This document shows positions 33,225-40,676 of a stretch of DNA of 64,000 bases, piece after piece. Where the stretch lies: assembly GCF_900188205.1 (NCBI RefSeq), contig NZ_FZOH01000001.1, forward strand, positions 530,359 to 594,358, in the 5' to 3' direction. The stretch comes from Geodermatophilus saharensis (GTDB lineage Bacteria > Actinomycetota > Actinomycetes > Mycobacteriales > Geodermatophilaceae). A program made the position numbers and the translations under genes. Within the stretch, counting starts at the first letter, position 1. Each line of letters starts with the position of its first letter. A model generated the notes under the pieces. It was not told where the DNA came from. It saw only the letters and a program-made list of their open reading frames with translations, and ran no database searches.

Positions 33225-34985
33225 TCACACGGCTGTCGTGCTGGCGGCGGAGTGGTCCATCCGCAACGGGGGGACCGGGGCGGGTTCGGCCAGGTAGCGG
33301 TGCACGAAGCCGACGGCCACCGAGCCTTCGCCCACAGCACCGGCGACACGCTTGGCCGAGCCGTGCCGGATGTCACCGGCGGCGAACACCCCGGGGCGGT
33401 TGGTCTCGAACGGGTAGGGCTCCCGTGTCAGCGGCCAATCGGTCGATGCCAGGTCCCGGTCGGTGAGGACGAAGCCGCGCTCATCGAGGGCGAGAACGGG
33501 GGCGAGCCAGTCGGTGCGGGGTTCGGCGCCGATCATGACGAACACCGCCGCGGACGGCACCTCCTCGGTAATGCGGCGCTCGGCGTCCCGGAGGGTGAGG
33601 CCCTCCAGGCGCGCGGTACCGCGGCCCCCGACCACCTGGGTGCGCAGCCGGACGGTGATGTTGGGTGTCGCCTCGATCTGGCGGATCAGGTAGTCCGACA
33701 TCCCGGCGGTGAGCGACGTCCCGCGCACGAGCAGAGTGGCACGGGCGGCGTACCGGGCCAGGTGCAGGGCGGCCTGTCCGGCGGAGTTGGCCCCGCCGAC
33801 GACGTGGACCTCCTCGCCGACCACGGCCGGAGCCGTCACCCCGGCCGCGCCGTAGAAGACGCCGGCGCCGACCAGCTGGTCCAGCTCCGGTATGCCGAGG
33901 CGGCGGTAGGTGACGCCGCCGGCGAGGATGACCGCCCGGGCGGCGACCTGTCGGCCGTCGTCCAGGGTGAGCACCTGCCTGGCTCCGTCGGTGGCGAGCC
34001 CGGTGACGGAGTGGGTGAAGGCGAACTCGGCACCGAGCAGGGTGGCCTGCTGCCAGGCACGGTGGGCCAGCTCTCCGCCGCTGATGCCGCGCGGGAAGCC
34101 GAGGTAGTTGCGGATCATGGAGCTGGTGCCGGCCTGTCCGCCGATCGACCGCTCCTCCAGCAGCAGGGTGCGAAGGCCCTCGGAGGCGCCGTAGACACCG
34201 GCGGCCAGACCGGCCGGTCCGGCGCCGAGAACGACCAGGTCGTAATCGTCGGCGGTGGGGTGGACCTGGACGCCGTGCGAGGTCGCGAGCTCGGTCAGCG
34301 AGGGCTGGTGCAGCACGGTGCCGTCGTGCCGGATGACAGCAGGCAGCCGCACCTCGTCGACGCCGTGGTCGCGCAGGAGCCGCCGGCCGTCGTCACTGTC
34401 GGGCAGGTGGAAGGTGAAGGGCACGCCGTTCACCGTCAGGCCGTCCCGCAGGTCGTGGCAGACGGGATCCCACTGCTCACCAACGACGCGGTAGACGACG
34501 TGGCTCGGGCGGTGCGCCCGCGACCACGCGCTGAGCGCTTCCTGCACCAGCGGGTAGAACCACTCCTCGGAGTTGACCCAGCCCTTGACCATCCACGCGT
34601 CGATCTGGCCGAGCGCGCTGGCCCGCTGCAGCGCGGGCAACTCGGTGAACGGGATGCGGGTGTGGTGGATGTCCATGTCGAACAGCAGGACGCGGGCGAG
34701 GCCGCGGTACCGCGCGGCGGCCTGCACCAGGAGGTCGACGCCGTCGCCGTCGGGCAGATGGAGGTCGGCGGCGATCAGCGCCACCTGCTCGCCGGCCGGG
34801 CCCAGTCGGTCGAGATCGGCGAGCGCGGCGGCGGCCGAGCCGGCGGTGCGGACCCGGTAGTCCGGGGCGAACCGGTGCTCCAGCGCGGCGGCCGTGATCG
34901 CCACGTCGGCTGGGTCGCCGCCGACCACGAGCAGCACCGGTGCCTGCTGCCCGGCCAGCGGGGCGTCGTCGGCGGAGGCGCTCAT
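33225..34985 (-). CDS. REC-glutaredoxin-like-thioredoxin-reductase-like fusion protein
   Basis: 586 residues. Domain order: receiver (about 17-140; AADLHLPDGDG phospho-Asp, AWMVKGW Lys), a glutaredoxin-fold segment (about 160-240; single Cys in DPVCHDLRDG, LPAVIRHDG), then an FAD/NAD(P) module (about 250-570; GAGPAGLAAG, GGQAGTSSMIRNYLGFP, VVGGANSAGQAA, FAAGDIRHG). The redox CxxC of thioredoxin reductase is replaced by FYGAAGV, so it is not a classic disulfide reductase. It overlaps the upstream MFS gene by 4 nt (ATGA). Confidence 0.87.
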   Translation of the reverse strand: MSASADDAPLAGQQAPVLLVVGGDPADVAITAAALEHRFAPDYRVRTAGSAAAALADLDRLGPAGEQVALIAADLHLPDGDGVDLLVQAAARYRGLARVLLFDMDIHHTRIPFTELPALQRASALGQIDAWMVKGWVNSEEWFYPLVQEALSAWSRAHRPSHVVYRVVGEQWDPVCHDLRDGLTVNGVPFTFHLPDSDDGRRLLRDHGVDEVRLPAVIRHDGTVLHQPSLTELATSHGVQVHPTADDYDLVVLGAGPAGLAAGVYGASEGLRTLLLEERSIGGQAGTSSMIRNYLGFPRGISGGELAHRAWQQATLLGAEFAFTHSVTGLATDGARQVLTLDDGRQVAARAVILAGGVTYRRLGIPELDQLVGAGVFYGAAGVTAPAVVGEEVHVVGGANSAGQAALHLARYAARATLLVRGTSLTAGMSDYLIRQIEATPNITVRLRTQVVGGRGTARLEGLTLRDAERRITEEVPSAAVFVMIGAEPRTDWLAPVLALDERGFVLTDRDLASTDWPLTREPYPFETNRPGVFAAGDIRHGSAKRVAGAVGEGSVAVGFVHRYLAEPAPVPPLRMDHSAASTTAV

Positions 34986-36316
34986 GCCGCGGGTCCGGTC
35001 CGTCCGGGTGACGCCGTGGCCGCGGCCGGCTCGCCGTGGTCGGCGGCGGGCTCGGTCCGGTCGGTGTCGAGGCGGCGCAGGGCGGGGTTGAGCAGCATGC
35101 CCAGGGTGACCACCAGGTAGACGACGCCGAGGGCGACGATGGTGGGCACCAGGCCGGCTCCCTCGATGGTGAACCCGACGATCGCGATGACGATCGGGGC
35201 CAGCGACGCCGACAGCGACTGCAGCGCACCGAACACGCGGCCGTAGACCTCCGCCGGCGTGGTGGTCTGCACCACGCTGAAGATCAGCGGCACGATCGGG
35301 CCGGCCACGACGGCGCCGAGCAGGGCCAGCACCAGCATGAGCGCGAACGGCGGCCTCAGCGCCAGACCGCCGTAGAGCAGCACCACACCGCCCGCACCGG
35401 CGACCAGGAACACCAGTCGCCGGGGCATGCGGTGCCCGATCGCGCCGAAGACCGCGGCACCGATCAGGGCGCCTCCGCCGATGGCGGAGGTCAGCGCGCC
35501 GAAGGCGGTGGGGCTGCCCCAGATGTCGAGCGCGTAGACGGGGAGCACCACCGTGACCAGCGCGCCGTCCAGGGCGTTGGCGACCGCGACGACGGTGACG
35601 ATCGACAGCAGCAGGCTGTTCGAGAACACGAACTTCAGCCCGACGAGCAGGTCGGTCCGGTAGCTGCGGCCGGTCAGCGCCTGGGCGGCCGCGCCCTCCT
35701 CGTGGCTCCGGGGGTGCACGAACAGCGCGACCAGGACCGCGGACGCGGCGAAGGTCACCGCGTCGACGTAGAGCACGTTCTCGGGGCCGAACACGGCGAT
35801 GAGCACGCCGCCGACGATCGGGCCGACCAGCAGCGTGGCCTTCGCGACGGCGCGGTCGACGCCGTTGGCCCGCTCGATGGTCGTGCCCGCGCGGCGTGCC
35901 AGTCCGGGCATCAGCGCGTACCGGGCGGCGTCACCGGGTCCCTGCATGCAGGTGATCACGAAGACCAGGACGAGGATCAGCCAGAACGGCAGCGCCCCGG
36001 CGGCGTAGAGCAGTGGGATCGCGGCGACCAGCAACGCGCTGGCCACGTCGGTGAGGACGCTGAACCGCTTGAACCCGACGCGGTCGATCAGCGGGCCGCT
36101 GAGCACTCCGGAGAGCACAGCGCCGAGGGTCATCGCGGTCGCTACGAGCCCGGTGCGGGCGGCGCTACCGGTGGTCTGCAGGATGAACCACGGAACCGCC
36201 AGATTGGTCATCGCGCTGCCCAGCGCGGAGATCCCGTTGGCGCCCCACAGGGCGAACATGCCGGTCCGGTCGGCTCGGATTGCTGGGTGCGTGACGACGT
36301 CTTCGTTGGCGGTCAT
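34982..36316 (-). CDS. MFS transporter
   Basis: 444 residues and about 12 membrane helices. GPLIDRVGFKRFSVLTD is the MFS loop 2-3 motif A. Resembles MFS_3/enterobactin-exporter-like drug efflux permeases of actinobacteria; the substrate is unknown. ATG 36316 with GGAGG upstream. First gene of a two-gene operon with the REC-TrxR fusion. Confidence 0.88.
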   Translation of the reverse strand: MTANEDVVTHPAIRADRTGMFALWGANGISALGSAMTNLAVPWFILQTTGSAARTGLVATAMTLGAVLSGVLSGPLIDRVGFKRFSVLTDVASALLVAAIPLLYAAGALPFWLILVLVFVITCMQGPGDAARYALMPGLARRAGTTIERANGVDRAVAKATLLVGPIVGGVLIAVFGPENVLYVDAVTFAASAVLVALFVHPRSHEEGAAAQALTGRSYRTDLLVGLKFVFSNSLLLSIVTVVAVANALDGALVTVVLPVYALDIWGSPTAFGALTSAIGGGALIGAAVFGAIGHRMPRRLVFLVAGAGGVVLLYGGLALRPPFALMLVLALLGAVVAGPIVPLIFSVVQTTTPAEVYGRVFGALQSLSASLAPIVIAIVGFTIEGAGLVPTIVALGVVYLVVTLGMLLNPALRRLDTDRTEPAADHGEPAAATASPGRTGPAA

Positions 36317-36755
36317 CAGGTCCTCCGGCCTGCATGCGGCGCGGCAGCGGGCCCGTGGGCCTGGACCCGGTGTTCACCTGGTTCTCATGAACGGGGCGCC
36401 CATGATGCCGATCCCCAACCAGTCGCAACAGGCCCTCCGGAACAGCGTCGAGAAGTCCTAGTCCTACATCGGGACGAGTCCGGTGCCGCTCCGCTGCCCT
36501 GGAGCAGCGTCGACCGGCCAGAGGCAGCGGTCCTCGTCAACGGGGCATCGGGCGCGGTGGGCAGCGCGGTGGGCAGCGCGGCGGTGCAGCTGGCCGCGCA
36601 CGCCGGATGACGCGTCGCTCGCAGGGTGTCCATGTCGGTGCTCGACCACCAGGTGACCACCGGAGTCGATGGAGTGCCGGACTGCGTGGGGAGGGGAGGG
36701 CTGCCCGGGTCGGAGGGGACGGCCGACCCCGGTGCCTGCGGCACGACGTCGGGGG
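36317..36755. other. Gene-free 439 nt with a decayed gene piece
   Basis: Apart from the MDR relic at 36515-36610 nothing coding is supported. The left part contains the MFS promoter region; the right part is the tail region of the ABM gene. Confidence 0.5.
36515..36610 (+). pseudogene. Relic of an MDR zinc-type alcohol dehydrogenase/quinone reductase
   Basis: The frame reads RPEAAVLVNGASGAVGSAVGSAAVQLAAHAG then stop. VLVNGASGAVGSAAVQLA is the NAD(P)-binding GxGxxG start of MDR quinone oxidoreductases. Only this 30-residue piece remains. It also has a 12-bp in-frame tandem duplication (GCGGTGGGCAGC at 36554-36565 and 36566-36577). No start or rest of the enzyme is present. Confidence 0.6.
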
Positions 36756-37079
36756 TCACCGGTCCTGCTCCTGCTCTGCGGTGTTGTAGGCCACCTCGAC
36801 GGTGTACAGGCCGGGGGAGGGGGAGAAGTCGGCCATCCGGGCGGCGATCGCGGTGAAGTCGGGGCTGCCGACGGCGGACTGCCATGCCTCGACCGAGTCG
36901 AGTTCGGCGACGTTGACGTAGCGGAACCGGGTCTGCGGGCCGAGCGCCCTGTGCAGGCGTGTGGTGCGGTAGCCGCCCCTGCTGCGGAGCAGGTCGTCGG
37001 CCTGCCGCCACAGCTGCAGGAAGCGCTCGTCCTGCTCGGGTGCGACCTCGAAGCAGTTGATCAGGATCGCGGAGCTCAC
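36756..37079 (-). CDS. Antibiotic biosynthesis monooxygenase (ABM) domain protein
   Basis: 107 residues. INCFEVAPEQDERFLQLW at the start and TRFRYVNVAELDSVEAWQSA in the middle match the dimeric ferredoxin-like ABM fold, used by quinol monooxygenases and heme-degrading enzymes. Heme-ligand or quinone specificity cannot be read. GTG 37079 with GGGAGGG. Confidence 0.85.
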   Translation of the reverse strand: MSSAILINCFEVAPEQDERFLQLWRQADDLLRSRGGYRTTRLHRALGPQTRFRYVNVAELDSVEAWQSAVGSPDFTAIAARMADFSPSPGLYTVEVAYNTAEQEQDR

Positions 37080-37110
37080 GGGGCCCTCCCCCTTGCACGG
37101 GGATCCGGGA

Positions 37111-37785
37111 TCAGGCGGTGGAAGACGGCGTGTGCGAGCGAGCGGAGCGGGAGACGAGGTGGCCCACTGCAGCCGCCCAGGCGAGCAGGAGCACCAAGGA
37201 GACCTCGAGCACCGGCGTCAGGGCGTCGACGCCGCCCAGCGCCGCGCTGCCCACCAGCAGCAGGGGGACGAGGACGGCCGCGGTGAGCCGCAGCCAGCGG
37301 GGCGCGGCGCCGGCTCGCGCTGCGGCGGTGGTCGCGACCGCGGCGAAGGCCGCGAGCAGGGCGATCTTGAGCACGTCGACGGAGTCGATGGCGAGCAACA
37401 GCGTGCGGCTGGTCGTGGCGGCGTGCTGGCCGACCACCGCGGCAACGGCGAGGGCGAACTGCAGGAGGGACAGCACCGCAGCACCGAGGCCGATCCCGAC
37501 CACGGCCCGGCGCAGCCCGCCGTGGACCGCGGTGACCCGGGCGATCCCGACCGCGAGCCCGGCGAGGGCGAGGCCGGCGGTGCCGTGCACGAGCAGCGCG
37601 GAGGACACCACGGCCGACCCGTGCTCGGCGTAGAAGCCGGCGATCTCCGCGGGCGGCGCATCGTGCCCCGGCGCGGCCGGCGCGAGCAGCAGACCGGCGA
37701 CCCAGGACAGCACGTAGGCGGTAGCGGCGACCGCGGGAGCGCTGGGAGAACGCACGGCGGCGGGGGTGGGGACGGTGGTGGACAC
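37111..37785 (-). CDS. Hypothetical membrane protein, six helices
   Basis: 224 residues and about six hydrophobic helices. The segment LLAPAAPGHDAPPAEIAGFYAEHG between helices 1 and 2 recalls DUF4386-like proteins, but I do not assign it. GTG 37785 has GGAGGAG upstream. Same direction as the ABM gene 31 nt further on, so probably one operon. Confidence 0.75.
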   Translation of the reverse strand: MSTTVPTPAAVRSPSAPAVAATAYVLSWVAGLLLAPAAPGHDAPPAEIAGFYAEHGSAVVSSALLVHGTAGLALAGLAVGIARVTAVHGGLRRAVVGIGLGAAVLSLLQFALAVAAVVGQHAATTSRTLLLAIDSVDVLKIALLAAFAAVATTAAARAGAAPRWLRLTAAVLVPLLLVGSAALGGVDALTPVLEVSLVLLLAWAAAVGHLVSRSARSHTPSSTA

Positions 37786-37809
37786 GGCAGATCTCCTCCG
37801 GGTGGGGTG

Positions 37810-38145
37810 TCACTGGTTCCAGACGGCGAGCAGCACGGCGTTGCCGATGGCGAGCGCGGCCACCGCAGCGGTGGCGGGCAGGCGGGCACCGAGACGCCGG
37901 AAGGCGAGGAGGCCGAGGGCCAGGGCGCCCAGTTGGGCGCCCGTCTGCACCGGCTGTGGCACGGAGGCGCCGTGCACTAGCAGCACCCAGCCGACCGCCA
38001 CGGCGCCCGGGACCAGCACGACGGCGGCCAGCCGGGCCGCCCGCGACCGGACGCCTCGCCAGGAGGCGACGGCGACGACGGCCAGCAGTCCCAGCTCCAG
38101 CCCGAAGCGGACGGCGAGGTTGAGGTCCTGCGCTGCGGTGAGCAT
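37810..38145 (-). CDS. DUF2568 (YrdB-like) small membrane protein
   Basis: 111 residues with four helices. NLAVRFGLELGLLAVVAVASWRG is the typical start of DUF2568 proteins; function unknown. It is 24 nt upstream of the six-helix protein in the same operon and divergent from the kinase gene at 38232. Confidence 0.75.
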   Translation of the reverse strand: MLTAAQDLNLAVRFGLELGLLAVVAVASWRGVRSRAARLAAVVLVPGAVAVGWVLLVHGASVPQPVQTGAQLGALALGLLAFRRLGARLPATAAVAALAIGNAVLLAVWNQ

Positions 38146-38204
38146 GCGGAAACGGTTGCGCCGCCGGGCCGCCGGATCGTCGGCGCGCGGGTTGGTCTTC
38201 GGCG

Positions 38205-38220
38205 TCCACCCGTGGGTGGA
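38205..38220. promoter_or_regulatory. Candidate operator, TCCACCC-GT-GGGTGGA
   Basis: Perfect 7-bp arms around 2 nt, 11 nt upstream of the kinase start and inside the 86-nt gap between divergent genes. A binding site for the adjacent NarL-type regulator is possible; there is no other evidence. Confidence 0.4.
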
Positions 38221-38231
38221 GACTGTCGCCC

Positions 38232-39359
38232 GTGCACGGGCAGCGGCGGTGGGTCCTCCCGGTCGGGCTCGCCGTCGTCGCGCTGGTGGTCGTCGCCAAC
38301 GCCGGCAGCAGCGTCGGACTCGGGACCTCCGGCGACGCCCTGGTCGTCACGCTGGCGGTGGCGGTCTACGCAGCGGCGGCCCTGGTCTTCTTGCTGTGGT
38401 TCGACGCGCCGGTCCGGATCACCGTGGCACTGCTGCTGGTGATGGCCGTGGCCTCGGCCGCCGCCCGGCACGGGGACCCGACCGGCACCGGCGGCATCGG
38501 GCTCTACCTCGGCGTCGCCTACGCGCCGCTGCGGCTGCCGCGCGGCACGGCCGTGGCCGTCGCCGCGGTCAGCGTGCTCCTCTTCGACCTCGTGTTGGCG
38601 CTCGAGGCGCCGAATGCCGCGGTCTTCGTCACCGTGGTGACCGGCGGCGCGGCGCTGTTCTTCCTGTTCGGGTTGCTGCTGCGCAGTGAGCAGGAGCAGC
38701 GCGCGCGAGCCGACCGGCTGGTCGTGCAGCTGGAACGCAGCCGGGAGGCGGAGAAGGCCTCCGCTGCAGTCGCCGAGCGCGCCCGGATCTCGCGGGAGAT
38801 GCACGACGTCCTCGCACACACGCTGTCAGCGCTGGTCCTGCAGCTGGAAGCTCTCGCCGTCCGGGCCGAGCGCGCCGCCGACCCCCTGGCCGGCGGCCTG
38901 ACCCGCGCGCACGAGCTGGCGCGCGGCGGGCTGGCCGAGGCCCGGCAGGCGGTCTCCACGTTGCGCGGGGACGCCGTACCCGGACCCGACGCGCTACCGG
39001 AGCTCCTGGCGCAGCACGAGATGGCCACCGGGACGCCGTGCACCCTCGACGTCCGCGGCGACGCGGTGCCGCTGGCTCCCGAGGTGTCGCTGGCCGTCTA
39101 CCGCACCGTGCAGGAGGCGCTGACCAACGCCCGCAAGCACGCGGCCGGCGCTCCGGTGCACGTCCGGCTGGACTGGCGGCCCGACGGCGCGGTGGTCGAG
39201 GTGCACGACGGCGGCGGTCGCGAGCGGGTCGCGCTGCACGAGACCGGCGGCGGGCACGGCCTGTCCGGCTTGGCCGAGCGCGCGGCCCTGCTCGGTGGGC
39301 GGCTGCAGGCCGGGCCGGCCGAGAAGGGCTTCCGGGTGCGCCTGGAGGTGCCGGCGTGA
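38232..39359 (+). CDS. Histidine kinase, membrane-bound NarX/DesK type
   Basis: 375 residues. Five to six N-terminal helices (1-155), a short coiled coil (EQEQRARADRLVVQLERSREAEKA), phosphoacceptor ARISREMHDVLAHTLSALVLQLEAL, then the HATPase: VQEALTNARKHAAGAP (N box) and GGGHGLSGLAERAALLGG (G box). GTG 38232. Stop overlaps the response regulator start (GTGA). Confidence 0.93.
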   Translation: MHGQRRWVLPVGLAVVALVVVANAGSSVGLGTSGDALVVTLAVAVYAAAALVFLLWFDAPVRITVALLLVMAVASAAARHGDPTGTGGIGLYLGVAYAPLRLPRGTAVAVAAVSVLLFDLVLALEAPNAAVFVTVVTGGAALFFLFGLLLRSEQEQRARADRLVVQLERSREAEKASAAVAERARISREMHDVLAHTLSALVLQLEALAVRAERAADPLAGGLTRAHELARGGLAEARQAVSTLRGDAVPGPDALPELLAQHEMATGTPCTLDVRGDAVPLAPEVSLAVYRTVQEALTNARKHAAGAPVHVRLDWRPDGAVVEVHDGGGRERVALHETGGGHGLSGLAERAALLGGRLQAGPAEKGFRVRLEVPA

Positions 39360-39982
39360 TCCGCGTCCTGGTCGTCGACGACCAGCGGCTGGTGCGCGAG
39401 GGACTGACGGCGCTGCTCGAGCTGGTCGACGACCTCGAGCTCGTCGGCGTGGCCGAGGACGGCGCACAGGCGCTCGAGCTGGTCGCCGATCGGCAGCCCG
39501 ACGTCGTCCTGATGGACCTGCGGATGCCGGTGGTGGACGGCGTCGAGGCCACCCGCCGGATCCGTCGGGACCACCCGGGCGTGGAGGTCGTGGTGCTGAC
39601 CACGCACGCCGACGACGAGTCCGTCCTCGCCGCCCTGCGCGCCGGCGCCCGCGGCTACCTGACGAAGGACGCCGGGATGGCGGAGATCAGCCGCGCCGTC
39701 GCCGCCGCCGACGCCGGTCAGGCGCTGCTCGACCCGCAGGTGCAGGCCCGGGCGCTGCAGGGACTCACCACCGGCCACCGCCCCGGGCCGCTCACCGACC
39801 GGGAGACGGAGGTGCTCGCGCTGATCGCCCACGGGTTGTCCAACGCCGAGATCGCCACCCGGCTGGTCGTGTCCGAGGCGACGGTCAAGACGCACATCAA
39901 CCGGATCTTCGCCAAGACCGCGGCGCGCGACCGCGCCCAGGCGGTCCGATGGGCCTACCGGCACGGAGTCGCCCAGCCGTAG
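39356..39982 (+). CDS. NarL/LuxR-type response regulator
   Basis: 208 residues. Receiver: VLVVDDQRLVREG, VVLMDLRMPVVDG (phospho-Asp), VVVLTTHADD and YLTKDAG. HTH: LTDRETEVLALIAHGLSNAEIATRLVVSEATVKTHINRIFAKTA. Cognate to the overlapping upstream kinase. Confidence 0.94.
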   Translation: MIRVLVVDDQRLVREGLTALLELVDDLELVGVAEDGAQALELVADRQPDVVLMDLRMPVVDGVEATRRIRRDHPGVEVVVLTTHADDESVLAALRAGARGYLTKDAGMAEISRAVAAADAGQALLDPQVQARALQGLTTGHRPGPLTDRETEVLALIAHGLSNAEIATRLVVSEATVKTHINRIFAKTAARDRAQAVRWAYRHGVAQP

Positions 39983-40676
39983 CCGGGGGCGCAGCCGCAC
40001 CGCCACACGACGCAACGGGGCGGCGGGGCAGGTGGACGTGTCGCCGCATCGGCCGGATCGCGTCGCTGTCCGCCGCTGGCGTCATGATCACCGTCGTGTC
40101 CCGGTGCTGACGGAGGGCCGGGGGACGGACCACGACGGGTGTGCAGGTGCGTGGGCACGAGGTTGCGACCTGCGGAAACAGGCGACGCCGAACACGGCCG
40201 GCAGTGGTTCGGTCGGTCCCCTTCGCTGCGTTTCGGACCGGTTCCCTGGACGCCTGGTGGCCGCCCTCATGAGCGAGGTGGTGCCCGGCCGCGACTCCCC
40301 AGGCCGCGGCCTGGGCATCGGCTTCGTGCCCGTGTTCGTCGGCGCGATGGTCGCCTGCGCGATCGGCACCGACTGCGAGCCGCCGATCCGGGCGGTCCGC
40401 TGGCGGGCTCCTCGGTCGAGCGGGACCCGCTGCAGCCGGGACCCACATCCGGGCCCCGTCCCACGCCACCGGGCGGGCGCAGCCGGACCGGCGACCTGCA
40501 CCGGGTGGGTCCGGTGTGGTGGCGGCAGGCCCGCGGCCGCGGGCGGTAGCGCCGAGCGGCTACGAGGCGCAGGCCCTGATCGGGCCGCCGGGGTGGCACC
40601 GTCAGCCCGGTATCCTCGGCGCGCTCGCTCCGACAGGTGGCGGCGATCCGAGTGGTCCTGGTGCCGGGGGGGATGC
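39983..40676. other. Gene-poor 694 nt before the SpoIIE phosphatase
   Basis: No supported gene. The + frame stays open to the phosphatase, but its upstream translation is Arg/Trp/Cys-rich and not protein-like. A short hydrophobic stretch (GIGFVPVFVGAMVACAIG, about 40311-40364) may be a relic of a membrane protein. TATCCT at 40611-40616 is a possible -10 for the phosphatase, giving a leader of about 55 nt. Confidence 0.5.

Noticed and set aside
40120-40260. Possible cobalamin or other riboswitch before the phosphatase
   Set aside because: A few box-like words (GCAGTGG) appear, but the order and spacing of the conserved elements is wrong.
40032-40676. N-terminal extension of the SpoIIE phosphatase
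   Set aside because: The frame is open but the added ~215 residues are Arg/Trp/Cys-rich, unlike the rest, and GTG 40677 has a ribosome site.
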